Source: CBDIBC01 sp965276635 (lineage in GTDB: Bacteria > Actinomycetota > Acidimicrobiia > Acidimicrobiales > Palsa-688). Taken from it: a DNA stretch of 64,000 nucleotides. Of this stretch, positions 41,614 through 51,221 are shown one piece after another (positions within the stretch are counted from its first letter, which is position 1; every line of letters starts with the position of its first letter). The notes below the pieces were generated by a model. That model was not told where the DNA came from and made no database searches. It saw nothing but the letters and a program-made list of their open reading frames with translations. Location: NCBI GenBank assembly GCA_965276635.1, contig CBDIBC010000005.1, positions 496,001 through 560,000 of the forward strand, written 5' to 3'. Both the position numbers and the translations under genes were made by a program.

Positions 41614-42828
41614 CTACGGTCGCACGCTGTCGCCTGCGGCGAGTGACGATGCCAGCTTCGGAGGAGCCGGACGAGCCGGCGCGGCCTGATCGGCGAAGAG
41701 GAGGCAGCCGGTGTCGGCGAGCCGAGCGGCCACGTTCGTTCCCCGGTCCCAACGCCGTTGGTCGTGGACACCGACGAGCTCGGTGCCATCGCCCAGGAGG
41801 AGGGCGTGATCGTACCCGCGTCCGCGGTAGGCGGCGTCGACCACGAGCGCGTCGAAGTGACGATCGGGATGCCCCGGGGCCAGCAGCCCGACGGCGGACG
41901 GCCGCACGAGCAGGGTCCCGGATCCCGTCGGCAGCGAGGATTCGACCATGACGGGGCAGCATCCGTCGACGCCCGCCGCCGGGCGCACCGCGACGCGGTT
42001 GACCGCCGGCACGAGTGCGTCGGGGCGATCGACCCCCTGGATCGAGGCGCGCATCTCGCCGGCCAGGCCGGTGAAGCGGGCCACGAACGGTGAGACGGGA
42101 TGGTGGTAGACGTCCTCGGGAGTACCGACCTGGACCAGCCGTCCATCGTCGAGCACGCCGATGGTGTCCGCCAGCGCGAACGCCTCCGCCTGGTCGTGGG
42201 TGATGTAGAGCGACGTGGCCCCGCTGTCGCGGGTCAGCGTGGCGATCTGGAGGCGCATCCGGTCCCGGAGGTCGGCGTCCAGGTTGGAGAGAGGCTCGTC
42301 GAAGAGGACCAGGCCGGTGGATGCGACCAACGCCCTGGCCAGGGCCACCCGCTGCTGCTCCCCGCCGGAGAGCTCGTTGGGGTAGCGATCCCGGAGCTGG
42401 GCGAGCCCGACGCGATCGAGCACCTGACGGCCCAGGCGATCGGCTTCGCGTCGCCCGCACCGACGGCGGCGCAGCGCGAACTCCACGTTGGCGGCCACAC
42501 TGAGGTGAGGCCATAGGGCGTAGTCCTGAAATACCATGGCCAGCTCCCGGCGCTCCGGCGGGTGGTGGGCGGCGCCGTCGGCGACGAGTGCACCGCCGAT
42601 CGAGACCTTTCCTGCCGTCAGCCGTTCGATGCCGGCCACGCAGCGCAGCAGCGTGGTCTTTCCCGACCCCGACGGGCCGAGCAGCACGCAGAACGACCCC
42701 GGCCCCACCGACAGGTCGACGGCGTCGAGCGCCGTGGTGGTCCCGAAGCGCTTGGTGGCGCCGCGCACCTCGAGTGCGGCGGGCCGGCGCCCGGACAGCT
42801 CGCCGTCAGCCCGCCTGATCTCAGACAT
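41614..42828 (-). CDS. ABC transporter ATP-binding protein, FbpC/PotA-like
   Basis: 404 residues: Walker A GPSGSGKTT, signature LSGGEQQRVALARAL, Walker B LVLFDEPLSNLDADLRDRMR, and a C-terminal TOBE-like domain (about 270-390). This is the ATPase type of ferric iron, spermidine and phosphonate importers. Its start overlaps the permease stop by 8 nt. Last gene of the import operon. Confidence 0.88.
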   Translation of the reverse strand: MSEIRRADGELSGRRPAALEVRGATKRFGTTTALDAVDLSVGPGSFCVLLGPSGSGKTTLLRCVAGIERLTAGKVSIGGALVADGAAHHPPERRELAMVFQDYALWPHLSVAANVEFALRRRRCGRREADRLGRQVLDRVGLAQLRDRYPNELSGGEQQRVALARALVASTGLVLFDEPLSNLDADLRDRMRLQIATLTRDSGATSLYITHDQAEAFALADTIGVLDDGRLVQVGTPEDVYHHPVSPFVARFTGLAGEMRASIQGVDRPDALVPAVNRVAVRPAAGVDGCCPVMVESSLPTGSGTLLVRPSAVGLLAPGHPDRHFDALVVDAAYRGRGYDHALLLGDGTELVGVHDQRRWDRGTNVAARLADTGCLLFADQAAPARPAPPKLASSLAAGDSVRP

Positions 42829-44635
42829 CCACGAAACCTCCGATGCGTTGCCAACCTCGCGGGGCCAACCATCGGAACAGGCCGAGGCCGACCAGGATGA
42901 CCCCGAACATCTCCCCCATGGCCACGACGGACATGGCGGTGGCCTCGCCGTAGTGGGCCGAGGTGCCGACGAACGCGTTGATCGCCACTGCGGCGGGCGA
43001 GCTGCCCGGTGGGAACAACAGCTGCGACACCGGCAGCTCCAACAGCGTCTTGGCGAAGGTCAGCAGCCATGCCCAAAGCAGCAGCCGGGACAGGATCGGC
43101 AGCGCCGCACGACGCCAGGCCGCCATGCCGCTCGCACCGTGCACCCGGGCGGCGTCGAGGAGTGAATCCTGCAGCTGGGCGACGGATCCGACCATTAGCC
43201 GGGACTGGCTGGGGAGCGCCGTGGCCAGGTAGCCCATGGCCAGCAAGGGCGTCGTCCCGTAGAGGGCCACGCCGAGGTGCGATGCCAGCGGCAGGTTGTA
43301 GGCGAAGATGTAGCCGGCGCCGAGCACGATCCCCGGCAAGGCGACCGAGCCGATGAGCAACAGGTCCATCAGGCGCCCAAAAGCCCCGGCGCCCTTGGCC
43401 GACATCATGCGGGCCACGATCAGACCCAGGATGGCGGTGAGCGTCGCCGTGATGACGGCCAGGCGGGTGGAGTACAGCAGCGGGCCAGCCAGACCGGCGG
43501 TACCGTCGAAGACCAGGCGGTAGTTCGCCAAGGTGAACGAATGAGCCGAGAAGCTGGTACCGAAGCCCTTCAACAGCGACGCCACGATCGCCCCCACGAT
43601 GGGGGCGCCCAGCGCCAGGAGGAAGAGGGCGCCAGCGAGGACCGTTCCCATCAGCTGGCCCCGCCGCGTGAGGTGGCGCCGGGCGGGCTGGCGGGTCCGG
43701 CCCGAGAGGACCGCGAACGAACGCCCGCGCAGCGCTCGGGCCTGGATGGCGATGGGGATGGCAGCGGTGGCCACCAGCACCCAGCTGATCGCCGCGGCCA
43801 CGCCGAAGTTGGCCGGGTTGGAGTCGACCGCCTGGAACAGGTCGTAGGTCGCCACCGGGAAATGGCTGGTGGCAGCTAGGGTGGACGCCACCCCGAAGTC
43901 CGAGATGGTCTCGGCGAAACCGATGGCCAGCGCCGAGAGCATGGCCGGAGCCAGGATCGGCAGGACCACCTGCGCCGTCCGCCAGCGCCCGGCCCCGTGC
44001 ACCCGGGCGGCGTCCTCGAACTCCGAGCCGAGGTTGGCGATGGCCACCGCCACCGCCATGTAGGCGAACGGCACGATGGTCATGGTGTCCACGAAGACGA
44101 CACCGGCCGGACCGAAGAACAGGTGGTCGACGACGCCGGTCGGGATGCCGAACTGGTTGAGCACCCCATGGGGCTGGAGCAGGTACTCCCACCCTTCGGC
44201 GACCAGGAACGAGGGCATGAGCAGCAGGCTCCAGACGGCCAGGGGGTAGCCGCGTCGGCCCACCAGGTCGGTCCGCTGCACCCCCCAGGCCAGGCCCACG
44301 GCAATGCCCAGCGCCAGCACGGCACACAGCGCCGAGAGCCACAGCGAGTCCAAGATGCCGTGGGCGAAGAACCCGGTGAAAGCGGTCCCGAAGTTGGACA
44401 CGGTGAACCACGTCGATCCCTGGCTGAACAGACGCGGCGAGACGGCCGTGATGAGGAACAGCAGGATCGGCACGATCAACAGCAGGGCCAGGACCGCCCA
44501 CACGACCAGGCTCAGGGTCAGGCGGGGTAGCCGCAGCACCAACCGGGCGCCCCGGGCGAACCCGGGGTCCGGCGGCTCGGGTGCGGGGGACGGCGCGGCG
44601 ACCCGGGGTGGGGCCAACTCGGTCGGAGCGGTCAT
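42821..44635 (-). CDS. Fused double permease, FbpB/ThiP-like
   Basis: 604 residues with two binding-protein-dependent permease domains in tandem, about 12 helices in all. The coupling motifs are EDAARVHGAGRWRTAQVVLP in the first half and LLDAARVHGASGMAAWRRAA in the second. Fused permeases of this type serve Fe3+, thiamine or 2-aminoethylphosphonate. ATG 44635 gives a Pro-rich 30-residue N terminus before helix 1. Confidence 0.88.
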   Translation of the reverse strand: MTAPTELAPPRVAAPSPAPEPPDPGFARGARLVLRLPRLTLSLVVWAVLALLLIVPILLFLITAVSPRLFSQGSTWFTVSNFGTAFTGFFAHGILDSLWLSALCAVLALGIAVGLAWGVQRTDLVGRRGYPLAVWSLLLMPSFLVAEGWEYLLQPHGVLNQFGIPTGVVDHLFFGPAGVVFVDTMTIVPFAYMAVAVAIANLGSEFEDAARVHGAGRWRTAQVVLPILAPAMLSALAIGFAETISDFGVASTLAATSHFPVATYDLFQAVDSNPANFGVAAAISWVLVATAAIPIAIQARALRGRSFAVLSGRTRQPARRHLTRRGQLMGTVLAGALFLLALGAPIVGAIVASLLKGFGTSFSAHSFTLANYRLVFDGTAGLAGPLLYSTRLAVITATLTAILGLIVARMMSAKGAGAFGRLMDLLLIGSVALPGIVLGAGYIFAYNLPLASHLGVALYGTTPLLAMGYLATALPSQSRLMVGSVAQLQDSLLDAARVHGASGMAAWRRAALPILSRLLLWAWLLTFAKTLLELPVSQLLFPPGSSPAAVAINAFVGTSAHYGEATAMSVVAMGEMFGVILVGLGLFRWLAPRGWQRIGGFVDV

Positions 44636-44660
44636 GGGCGCCCCGACCGCCGGGCGCCGA

Positions 44661-45722
44661 TCACTGGACGATGTTGGCCGTGAACCAGGTGTTGCTGCTG
44701 GCTTCGCGCGGGCCCCATGTGTAGGGGTCCAGCGCCTGGGTCGGGACGGTGGGCAGGGCCGGGAGCGCCGCCAGGGGAGCCACACCGTTGATCAGTGGCC
44801 AGAACAGCGAATCGCCGCTGGGGTCACCCGACTGCATGACCTGCTGGCCGGCCGGGGACAGGGCGTACTCGATGAACTGCTTGGCCTCGGCCTGGGCCGT
44901 CGGGGAGACGTGGGCGGCGATGCCCACGACCGACGGGAGGACCGTCTCCTTGGGCAGGTAGGCCACCTTGATGTCGGGATTCTTGATACCGGCGCCGATG
45001 CCGGCCGAGCTCTGGATGGTGGCCACCTTGATCTGGCCGGTCTCGAGCGCCTGCAGCGTGTTGGTGTTGGTCTGGTACACCTTCAGTCCGTTGGCCTTGA
45101 GCGCCTTGAAGTACGCCTCACCCTGGCTGACACCCCCCAGCTGCTGGTCTCGTCCGGCCACGTAGGGGTATGTCGGGCCCGACACCGACGGGTCGTTCAT
45201 CCCCAGCGCTCCCTTGTAGGTCGGCGAGAGCAGATCGCTCCACGACGCCGGCGGCGTCGGGACGGCCTTGGCGCTGTAGACGAGCGCGGCAGCCATCGTC
45301 ACGCCGGTGGGGACGTAGCTCTGGTCCTTCGGGATCAGCGACTGGCCGAGGCTGTTGTAGGACACGTTGGGCTTCCACCCCTTGAGCAGGAGCCCCTGGG
45401 TGTCGAGCGAGGCGAAGGTCTGGTCGCCGTCGACCCAGAACAAGTCCCACTGCGGGTTGTTCTTCTCCGCCTCGATCTTGGTCGTGAGCGGGCCGGTGCT
45501 GTCGTCGTCGACCTTCACCGGGATGCCTGTGGACGCTTGGAACGCCTTGGCCACCGCCGTGTCGTATCCCTCTGCGGCGTAGAGCACCAGGGGGACCTTC
45601 GCCCCCGCCGTCGGTGACGCCGACGCCTTGGTCGATGACGACGATCCGCACGCGCTCGCCAACAGCGTCGCAGCTCCAGCCACAGCCAGGAGGGGGACGA
45701 CCCCTCGTTTCGAACGGGACAT
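44661..45722 (-). CDS. Extracellular solute-binding lipoprotein (ferric-iron-type family)
   Basis: 353 residues with a lipobox (LLASAC at about 20-25) and a type-II binding fold (VPLVLYAAEGYDTAVAKAFQ; NNPQWDLFWVDGDQTFASL; TMAAALVYSAK). The family covers Fe3+, thiamine and phosphonate binders; the usual Tyr pair of FbpA is not clear, so the ligand is uncertain. ATG 45722 follows GGAGGAGAG. First gene of the three-gene importer operon. Confidence 0.86.
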   Translation of the reverse strand: MSRSKRGVVPLLAVAGAATLLASACGSSSSTKASASPTAGAKVPLVLYAAEGYDTAVAKAFQASTGIPVKVDDDSTGPLTTKIEAEKNNPQWDLFWVDGDQTFASLDTQGLLLKGWKPNVSYNSLGQSLIPKDQSYVPTGVTMAAALVYSAKAVPTPPASWSDLLSPTYKGALGMNDPSVSGPTYPYVAGRDQQLGGVSQGEAYFKALKANGLKVYQTNTNTLQALETGQIKVATIQSSAGIGAGIKNPDIKVAYLPKETVLPSVVGIAAHVSPTAQAEAKQFIEYALSPAGQQVMQSGDPSGDSLFWPLINGVAPLAALPALPTVPTQALDPYTWGPREASSNTWFTANIVQ

Positions 45723-45934
45723 GCGAGCTCTCCTCCGTCTCACGACTGCAATAACAGCCGTTAGAAACCGTAAGGCACACTCATTTGGCTCGGGGGCGAT
45801 TCCGGTAGCCGTTCCACGAACTTTGGGCAAACGAACGGCGGCGCCGTGCTGGCCGAACGCCACCGGGGACCCCCTGGACCAGCCCCGGTTTGAGCCGGGG
45901 ACATGGCGGGCATTGCTCAGAGATGTCGAGCGTG

Positions 45935-46197
45935 GTGCGAGGAGCCGTCGAGCATCCCGTGCGGCTGCACGTAGACGGCGCGCCGAGATCGTGACCGCGG
46001 CCGCTCTGGCGGACGACGAGGTCAAAGAGGGCCGAGCCAGCGCCGTCACCGACGACACCGACGGTCCACTGGAGCTGACCGACGAGGAGATCGCCGAGCG
46101 GATGAGCGGCAACCTCTGCCGCTGCGGGGCGTACCCGAACATCGTGGCGGCCATCCGCAGTGCCGCCGCTCCTCCCCCCTCCAAAGATCCAGCGTGA
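45935..46197 (+). pseudogene. Remnant of molybdenum hydroxylase 2Fe-2S subunit (paoA-like)
   Basis: The first 18 codons (VRGAVEHPVRLHVDGAPR) look like the ferredoxin-domain start of PaoA/CoxS proteins and then hit a stop. From about 45985, in another frame, the true C-terminal end follows: LTDEEIAERMSGNLCRCGAY and PNIVAAIRSA, with two of the distal cluster Cys. About 100 residues between are missing. The stop overlaps the next start (GTGA), which preserves the old operon join. Confidence 0.75.
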
Positions 46198-46590
46198 GGC
46201 CCTTCGTCTACGAGTCGGCTGTCGATGCAGCCAGCGCGGTGGCGACCGTCGCGGCCAACCCCGACGCCGTGTTCTTGGGTGGAGGGACCAACCTGGTCGA
46301 TCACCTCAAGCTCGATGTCGCCCGCCCCGAACTGGTCGTCGACATCAGCAGGCTCCCCCTCGACCGGATCGATCTGTTCGCGGACCGGGTGCGGGTCGGG
46401 GCGAACGTCCGCAACAGCGACCTGGCCGCCGACCCGGTCATCCGGGCGCGCTACCCCGCACTGTCGCAGGCCCTCCTGGCCGGCGCATCCGGACAGCTCC
46501 GCAACCTGGCCACCACGGGCGGGAACCTGGCCCAACGCACCCGTTGCGTGTACTTCAACGATGTGACCACCCCGGTCGGGATCCAACGCC
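46194..46590 (+). pseudogene. Remnant of molybdenum hydroxylase FAD subunit (paoB-like)
   Basis: Starts like a normal PaoB (MRPFVYESAVDAASAVATVA) and keeps the FAD motifs FLGGGTNLVDHLK and TTGGNLAQRTRCVYFND. Homology stops at about 46570, followed by unrelated residues. Normal subunits have about 330 residues; only some 125 remain. The frame then stays open by chance. Confidence 0.8.
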
Positions 46591-46603
46591 CGCGTCTCGA
46601 CGG

Positions 46604-46925
46604 GTCGGCGACTGGATGGCCGGAACCGGGGTGGCCGCCGCCACCTATCCCTACTACCAGCAACCCTCGTCGGCCGAGATCGTCTACGTCGGCGACGACA
46701 GGTATTCGGCGCGGATCGCGGCCACCGACCTCGGCACTGGAGCACGCACCGTGCTCACCCAGATCGCCGCCGATGCCCTCGGCGTCCCCCTCGCAGCCGT
46801 CACGGTCGGCATCGGCCGCACCGACCTGCCCATGGGTACGACCGCCGGGGGATCCGGCGGGACCTCCTCATGGGGTTCGGCCATCGTCGGCGCCGCCGCA
46901 GCTATCGCCAACGCCGCCCATCACG
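46604..46925 (+). pseudogene. Remnant of molybdenum hydroxylase large subunit (paoC-like)
   Basis: In a different frame from the FAD fragment, about 105 residues match an interior part of PaoC: AAATYPYYQQPSSAEIVYVG, then ATDLGTGARTVLTQIAADAL and GVPLAAVTVGIGRTDLPMGT. A complete subunit has about 730 residues. Start and end of homology are abrupt, as after deletions. Confidence 0.75.
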
Positions 46926-47070
46926 CCACCGGCGTCCGCGTGCGTGACCTCCGCTCACGCCGGATCGGTTTCTCCTGGCCGAACGTATGTCGTCCGGCGC
47001 CGCCTGACGACTGCCATCGTCGGGCCCACCGCGACACGACCGGAGGCGTGGCCTGCGGGAGGATGGGACG

Positions 47071-48549
47071 ATGCGATCCCTCCGGCCCGTGGCCGTATGC
47101 GTGGCGGCCCTGATGCTCGCCGCCGGGTGCGGCGGCGGCGCCGGCCGGCCGTCGTCCACCCCGACGAGTGCGTCCACCCCGACGACTGCGTCAACCCCAA
47201 CGACTGCGTCCACCCCGACAGGTGGTGCTCGTTCGCCATCCTCGACGGCTCGTGCGCCGTCCGCCCCGGCAGCCGTGGCCGCCAACGATGCGGATGCGTG
47301 GGTGACCTACGCCCACGACGCCCAGCGCTCCGGGTTCGACCCGGCGGCGCCACCTGCGGGTCCGCTGGTCCGATCCTGGACCACCCACCTGGACGGGGCC
47401 GTCCTGGCCGAGCCCCTCGTCGCCGGCGGCCGGGTGATCGTCGCCACCGAGCAGGACACGGTCGAAGCCCTCGACGCCAGCACCGGGCGACCCCTGTGGA
47501 CCACGCACCTCGGTGCACCGGTCCCCGGCTCCGTGCTGCCGTGCGGCGACATCGACCCGTCGGGCATCACCGCCACGCCGGTCATCGACCTGGCCACCAT
47601 GACCGTGTGGGCCCTGGCCTTCGTCGACCAAGGGGGCCGGCTCTCCCATCATCTGATCGGCATGCAGCTCGACACGGGCACGGTGACCAGCGACCGCCTG
47701 GCCGACCTGCCGGGATCGGATCCTCGCGTCGAATCAGAACGGGGAGCGCTCACCCTCGATGCCGGTCGGGTCGTCGTCCCCTACGGCGGCCTCTTCGGCG
47801 ATTGCGGCCCGTATCACGGAGGCGTGGTCAGCTTGCCGACGAGTGGATCGGGTCAGCTGGCCTCGTGGACCGTGCCTACGGCACGCGAAGGCGGGATCTG
47901 GGCGCCGCCCGGTGCGGTGATGGACACAGACGGCTCCCTGCTCGTCAGCACGGGGAACGCGGCGTCACAGTCGATCTACGACGATGCCAATGCGGTGGTG
48001 CGCCTGTCCGCGTCGCTCCGGCCCGTCGACCTGTTCGCCCCTTCGGACTGGAAGGCGCTGTCCGCCGCCGACCAGGACGAGAGCTCCACCTCGCCCGTGC
48101 TCCTGGCCGACGGCGACGTGGTCAGCGTAGGCAAGGAGGGCACCGGGTACCTCCTGACCGGATCGCGCCTGGGCGGGGTGGGCGGGCAGTCGGCGAAGGC
48201 CGCCGTGTGCGTGGGTGCCGGCGCCTACGGCGGTACTGCCACCGCGGGATCGATGGTCTACGAGCCTTGCCGAGATGGCCTCCGCGCCGTCCAGGCCGGC
48301 CCGGGCGCCGCGCTCACCGTGCGCTGGAAGGACACCGGGGCTCGACCTGGCGCGCCGGTGCTGGCCGGAGGTCTGCTCTGGATCGTGGACAGCGATGGCA
48401 CGATCGCCGGCCTGGACCCGGCAACGGGGGCGCTCCGCCAGCGCGCGTCGGTGGGCGCGGTGGGCTCCCCCTTCCCCTCCGTGTCCGCCGCGTCGGGGAG
48501 GCTGTTCGTACCGGCAGGGGCGACGGTGGTCAGCTTCACCGGCGCGTGA
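47071..48549 (+). CDS. PQQ-like beta-propeller lipoprotein
   Basis: 492 residues: lipoprotein signal (LMLAAGC at about 15-21), a Thr/Pro/Ser linker built from 18-bp repeats (STPTTA units, 47155-47226), then a PQQ-like propeller with repeated blades (VIVATEQDTVEALDASTGRP; LLWIVDSDGTIAGLDPATGA). No clear PQQ-dehydrogenase active-site residues were spotted, so it may be a scaffold or binding protein. It follows the ruined pao operon but is intact. Confidence 0.82.
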   Translation: MRSLRPVAVCVAALMLAAGCGGGAGRPSSTPTSASTPTTASTPTTASTPTGGARSPSSTARAPSAPAAVAANDADAWVTYAHDAQRSGFDPAAPPAGPLVRSWTTHLDGAVLAEPLVAGGRVIVATEQDTVEALDASTGRPLWTTHLGAPVPGSVLPCGDIDPSGITATPVIDLATMTVWALAFVDQGGRLSHHLIGMQLDTGTVTSDRLADLPGSDPRVESERGALTLDAGRVVVPYGGLFGDCGPYHGGVVSLPTSGSGQLASWTVPTAREGGIWAPPGAVMDTDGSLLVSTGNAASQSIYDDANAVVRLSASLRPVDLFAPSDWKALSAADQDESSTSPVLLADGDVVSVGKEGTGYLLTGSRLGGVGGQSAKAAVCVGAGAYGGTATAGSMVYEPCRDGLRAVQAGPGAALTVRWKDTGARPGAPVLAGGLLWIVDSDGTIAGLDPATGALRQRASVGAVGSPFPSVSAASGRLFVPAGATVVSFTGA

Positions 48550-48571
48550 CGCAGACCCGCGCTTGGGTTGG

Positions 48572-48811
48572 TCAGCTCGTGATGGTGCCGATCTCGGCCC
48601 CGACCGCATACTCCGCGCCGGGCTCCGCTCGCTGGTGCAGCCGACCGGCCGCCGGGGCGGGGACCTCCGTCTCGACCTTGTCGGTCTCCACCTCGTAGAG
48701 GGCCTCCCCGTCGTCGACGGTGGCGCCATCGTCGACCAGCCAGCGAATGAAGGTGACGTGGGTGATGCCGAGGGAGAGCTTCGGCACCCGCAAGGTCACC
48801 GGGTCAGGCAC
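48572..48811 (-). CDS. Free-standing lipoyl-domain protein
   Basis: Only 79 residues, all of them one lipoyl/biotinyl domain: WLVDDGATVDDGEALYEVET, then DKVETEVPAPAAGRL with the lipoyl Lys in ETDKVET. No peripheral-subunit-binding or acyltransferase domain follows. GTG 48811 overlaps the E1-beta stop by 8 nt. It should carry acyl groups made by the two E1 subunits just upstream. Confidence 0.82.
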   Translation of the reverse strand: MPDPVTLRVPKLSLGITHVTFIRWLVDDGATVDDGEALYEVETDKVETEVPAPAAGRLHQRAEPGAEYAVGAEIGTITS

Positions 48812-49802
48812 GGGAACGACCGACCGTCGCCCGCACCGCGTCGGCGATCCGTGCCGGGGTCGGCAGGACAGCTGCTTCGAGGGCAGCCGCGGCCGGTATC
48901 GGTGCGTACCGGGCGCCCACACGTTCCACCGGCGCCTGCAGCTCGTCGAAGAGCGCGTGACCGATGCTCGCGGCCAGCTCGGCGCCGGGTCCGGCGAAGG
49001 TGGTGGCGTGATGAGCGACCACGGCACGCCGGGTCTTTCGCACCGAGTCCACGACGCGGGGGAGGTCGAGCGGCACTAGGGTACGCAGGTCGACGACCTC
49101 GACGTCGATGCCTTCGTTGGCCACCTCCTCGGCTGCGCTGAGCGCGTCGAACACGCCTCTCCCGTAGGTGACCACTGTGACGTCGCTCCCCTCCCTCTTC
49201 ACGTCGGCGGTTCCCAGAGGCACCGGTCCCGCGGCGGCGTCGACGGGACCTCGCATCCCGTAGGTGGCCACCGTCTCGATGAACACACAAGGGTCGGGAT
49301 CGAAGATCGAAGACAGCAGCAGTCCCTTGGCATCCGCCGGCGTGCTGGGGATCACCACCTTGAGGCCGGGCACGTGCATGAACCACGCCTCGAGCGACTG
49401 GGAATGGGTCGCGCCCGATCCAAGTCCTCCGAACACGGCCGTGCGGACGGTGACGGGGCACGTGGTGCGACTCCCCGACATGAAGCGGAGCTTGGCGGCG
49501 TGATTGGCGATCTGGTCGATGGCGATGCCGATGAAATCCATGATCATGATCTCGGCGACGGGGAGCATCCCTTCGATGGCGGCCCCGATCGCCGCGCCGA
49601 CGATGGCGGCTTCGGAGATCGGGGTGTCCAGCACTCGATCCTTGCCGAACTGCGTCGACAGGCCGGCGGTGACACCGCTTACGCCGCCCGCCGGGTCAGC
49701 CAGGTCTTCGCCGACCAGCATCACTCGGGGATCGGCGGCGAGCGCCTCGCTGAGCGCCTCGTTCAGGGCATCCCGAACGCTGATCTGGCGGTCCCCGCTC
49801 AT
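48804..49802 (-). CDS. 2-oxoacid dehydrogenase E1 component, beta subunit
   Basis: 332 residues with the Transket_pyr and C-terminal domains of E1-beta: MLVGEDLADPAGGVSGVTAG, DTPISEAAIVGAAIGAAIEG, and SDVTVVTYGRGVFDALSAAE. Pairs with the alpha subunit (4-nt overlap). Acetoin- or branched-chain-type; the substrate is unknown. Confidence 0.9.
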   Translation of the reverse strand: MSGDRQISVRDALNEALSEALAADPRVMLVGEDLADPAGGVSGVTAGLSTQFGKDRVLDTPISEAAIVGAAIGAAIEGMLPVAEIMIMDFIGIAIDQIANHAAKLRFMSGSRTTCPVTVRTAVFGGLGSGATHSQSLEAWFMHVPGLKVVIPSTPADAKGLLLSSIFDPDPCVFIETVATYGMRGPVDAAAGPVPLGTADVKREGSDVTVVTYGRGVFDALSAAEEVANEGIDVEVVDLRTLVPLDLPRVVDSVRKTRRAVVAHHATTFAGPGAELAASIGHALFDELQAPVERVGARYAPIPAAAALEAAVLPTPARIADAVRATVGRSRA

Positions 49803-50797
49803 CGGGGGATCCCCCCCATGTCGGCATACACGTCGCGGTCGAGCTCGTCCAGGTCGGTCGGAGGACTGGCCAGCACGGTACGGACGGCGTCGTCGACCTC
49901 GGCGATTGCCCGGTGCTCGATCTCGGTCACCTCGTCGGCCCCGAGGACGTCGGCCGCGATCAGGCGAGCCCCGTAGCGGGGCACGGGGTCGTCGGCGACA
50001 GCGGAGGCCAGCTCCTCGGGTGGGATGTACGCCATGGGGTCACCGAAGTAGTGCCCGTTGAACCTGAACGTCGTCGCCTCGACGAGCGTGGGTCCTCCGC
50101 CGGCCCGGGCCCGGCCGACCGCGTCGGACAGGCTCTGATGGAGCGCATCGGGATCGTTCCCGTCGACCCGAGTGCCTGGCATCCCGTAGGCGGCGGCCCG
50201 GTCGGCGATCTGCGCCACGTGCATCGTCTCGGCCACCGGCGTCATCTCGGCGTACTGGTTGTTCTGGCACACCAACGTGAGTGGGAGCTGCCAGGTGGCC
50301 GCCAGATTGGCGGCCTCGTGGAACGAGCCCGTGTTGGTGGCTCCGTCTCCGAAGCACACGGCGACGACCCGGTCGGATCCTTGCCGGCGGGCCGCCAGTG
50401 CCAGCCCGACGGCTACCGGGATGCCCGCTCCCACGATGCCCGTCGAGAGCATGACCCCGACCTCCGGCGCGCTGACGTGCATGGTCCCCCCCTTGCCCCG
50501 GCAGGCTCCGATCTGCCGGCCGAGCATCTCGCCGAGGACCTCCACGAGCGGGACCCCCTTGGCCAGCAGGTCGTGCAGGCCCCGGTAGGTCGTGACCAGA
50601 CGGTCGTCGGACCGCAGGACCGCCCCGAGGGCTGCCGCGATCGCCTCTTGGCCCCGGGACGGCCAGAAGACGGTGAGGAGCTCGCCGGTGGCGATGCCCT
50701 TTCGAAGCCGGTCGTCGCACGCCTTGATGCGAGCCATCGTCTCGAACATCGCTCGTCGGGTCGGGCTCGCCGGACCGACCGGATCGCTACTCGTCAC
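49799..50797 (-). CDS. 2-oxoacid dehydrogenase E1 component, alpha subunit (TPP-binding)
   Basis: 332 residues with the thiamine diphosphate motif GDGATNTGSFHEAANLA ending in NN (VCQNNQYA), the PSRGQEAIAAALG start and the GGTMHVSAPEVGVM loop. GTG 50797 lies close behind AAGGAGGA; a TTG 24 nt upstream is less likely. Acetoin dehydrogenase-like E1 enzymes have this layout. No E3 gene is near. Confidence 0.9.
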   Translation of the reverse strand: MTSSDPVGPASPTRRAMFETMARIKACDDRLRKGIATGELLTVFWPSRGQEAIAAALGAVLRSDDRLVTTYRGLHDLLAKGVPLVEVLGEMLGRQIGACRGKGGTMHVSAPEVGVMLSTGIVGAGIPVAVGLALAARRQGSDRVVAVCFGDGATNTGSFHEAANLAATWQLPLTLVCQNNQYAEMTPVAETMHVAQIADRAAAYGMPGTRVDGNDPDALHQSLSDAVGRARAGGGPTLVEATTFRFNGHYFGDPMAYIPPEELASAVADDPVPRYGARLIAADVLGADEVTEIEHRAIAEVDDAVRTVLASPPTDLDELDRDVYADMGGIPR

Positions 50798-50894
50798 ATT
50801 TCCTCCTTGGTTCTCTCGCAATCATTTGTCGGACTTCGGTACTGTGGCGATCGCTCTGAACCTCGAGCGACCATGTGGAGGGAGTCGCTTCGCC

Positions 50895-51221
50895 GTGCCC
50901 GCGATCCACCTCGAGCCGCTCGACGTCGACATCGATCTCCTCCCCGACGAGGTGCTCATCGAGGCCGCCTGGCGCCTCGGGTACCGCTGGCCGACCACGT
51001 GCTGGGCCCAGGCCGAGTGCATGCTGTGCCGGGTCCGAGTGGTCGCCGGCGAAGATGCCGTCGACCCCGCCGGCGCCGAGGAGGTCGCCGCGCTGCGAAC
51101 GCGCCTGCCGTCGTCGGCCCGAGGACCGGATGTCCGTCTGGCGTGCCGGCTCACGGTGAACGCCGCCGGGGCGACGGTACGGAAGGCCGGCGTCGCCGCC
51201 CCGATTCGCCACCCTCGCTAG
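50895..51221 (+). CDS. 2Fe-2S ferredoxin
   Basis: 108 residues with a CX5CX2C cluster motif (TTCWAQAECMLCRV) and a fourth Cys about 38 residues later (RLACRL), as in adrenodoxin-type ferredoxins. It is divergent from the E1 genes and convergent with tetR (70-bp overlap of the ends). A likely electron donor to the Rieske oxygenase. Confidence 0.8.
   Translation: MPAIHLEPLDVDIDLLPDEVLIEAAWRLGYRWPTTCWAQAECMLCRVRVVAGEDAVDPAGAEEVAALRTRLPSSARGPDVRLACRLTVNAAGATVRKAGVAAPIRHPR

Noticed and set aside
45861..45910. Iron box (DtxR/IdeR) before the importer operon
   Set aside because: Only a small CCCCGG hairpin is present; no sequence close to the known 19-bp box was found, so iron control is not claimed.
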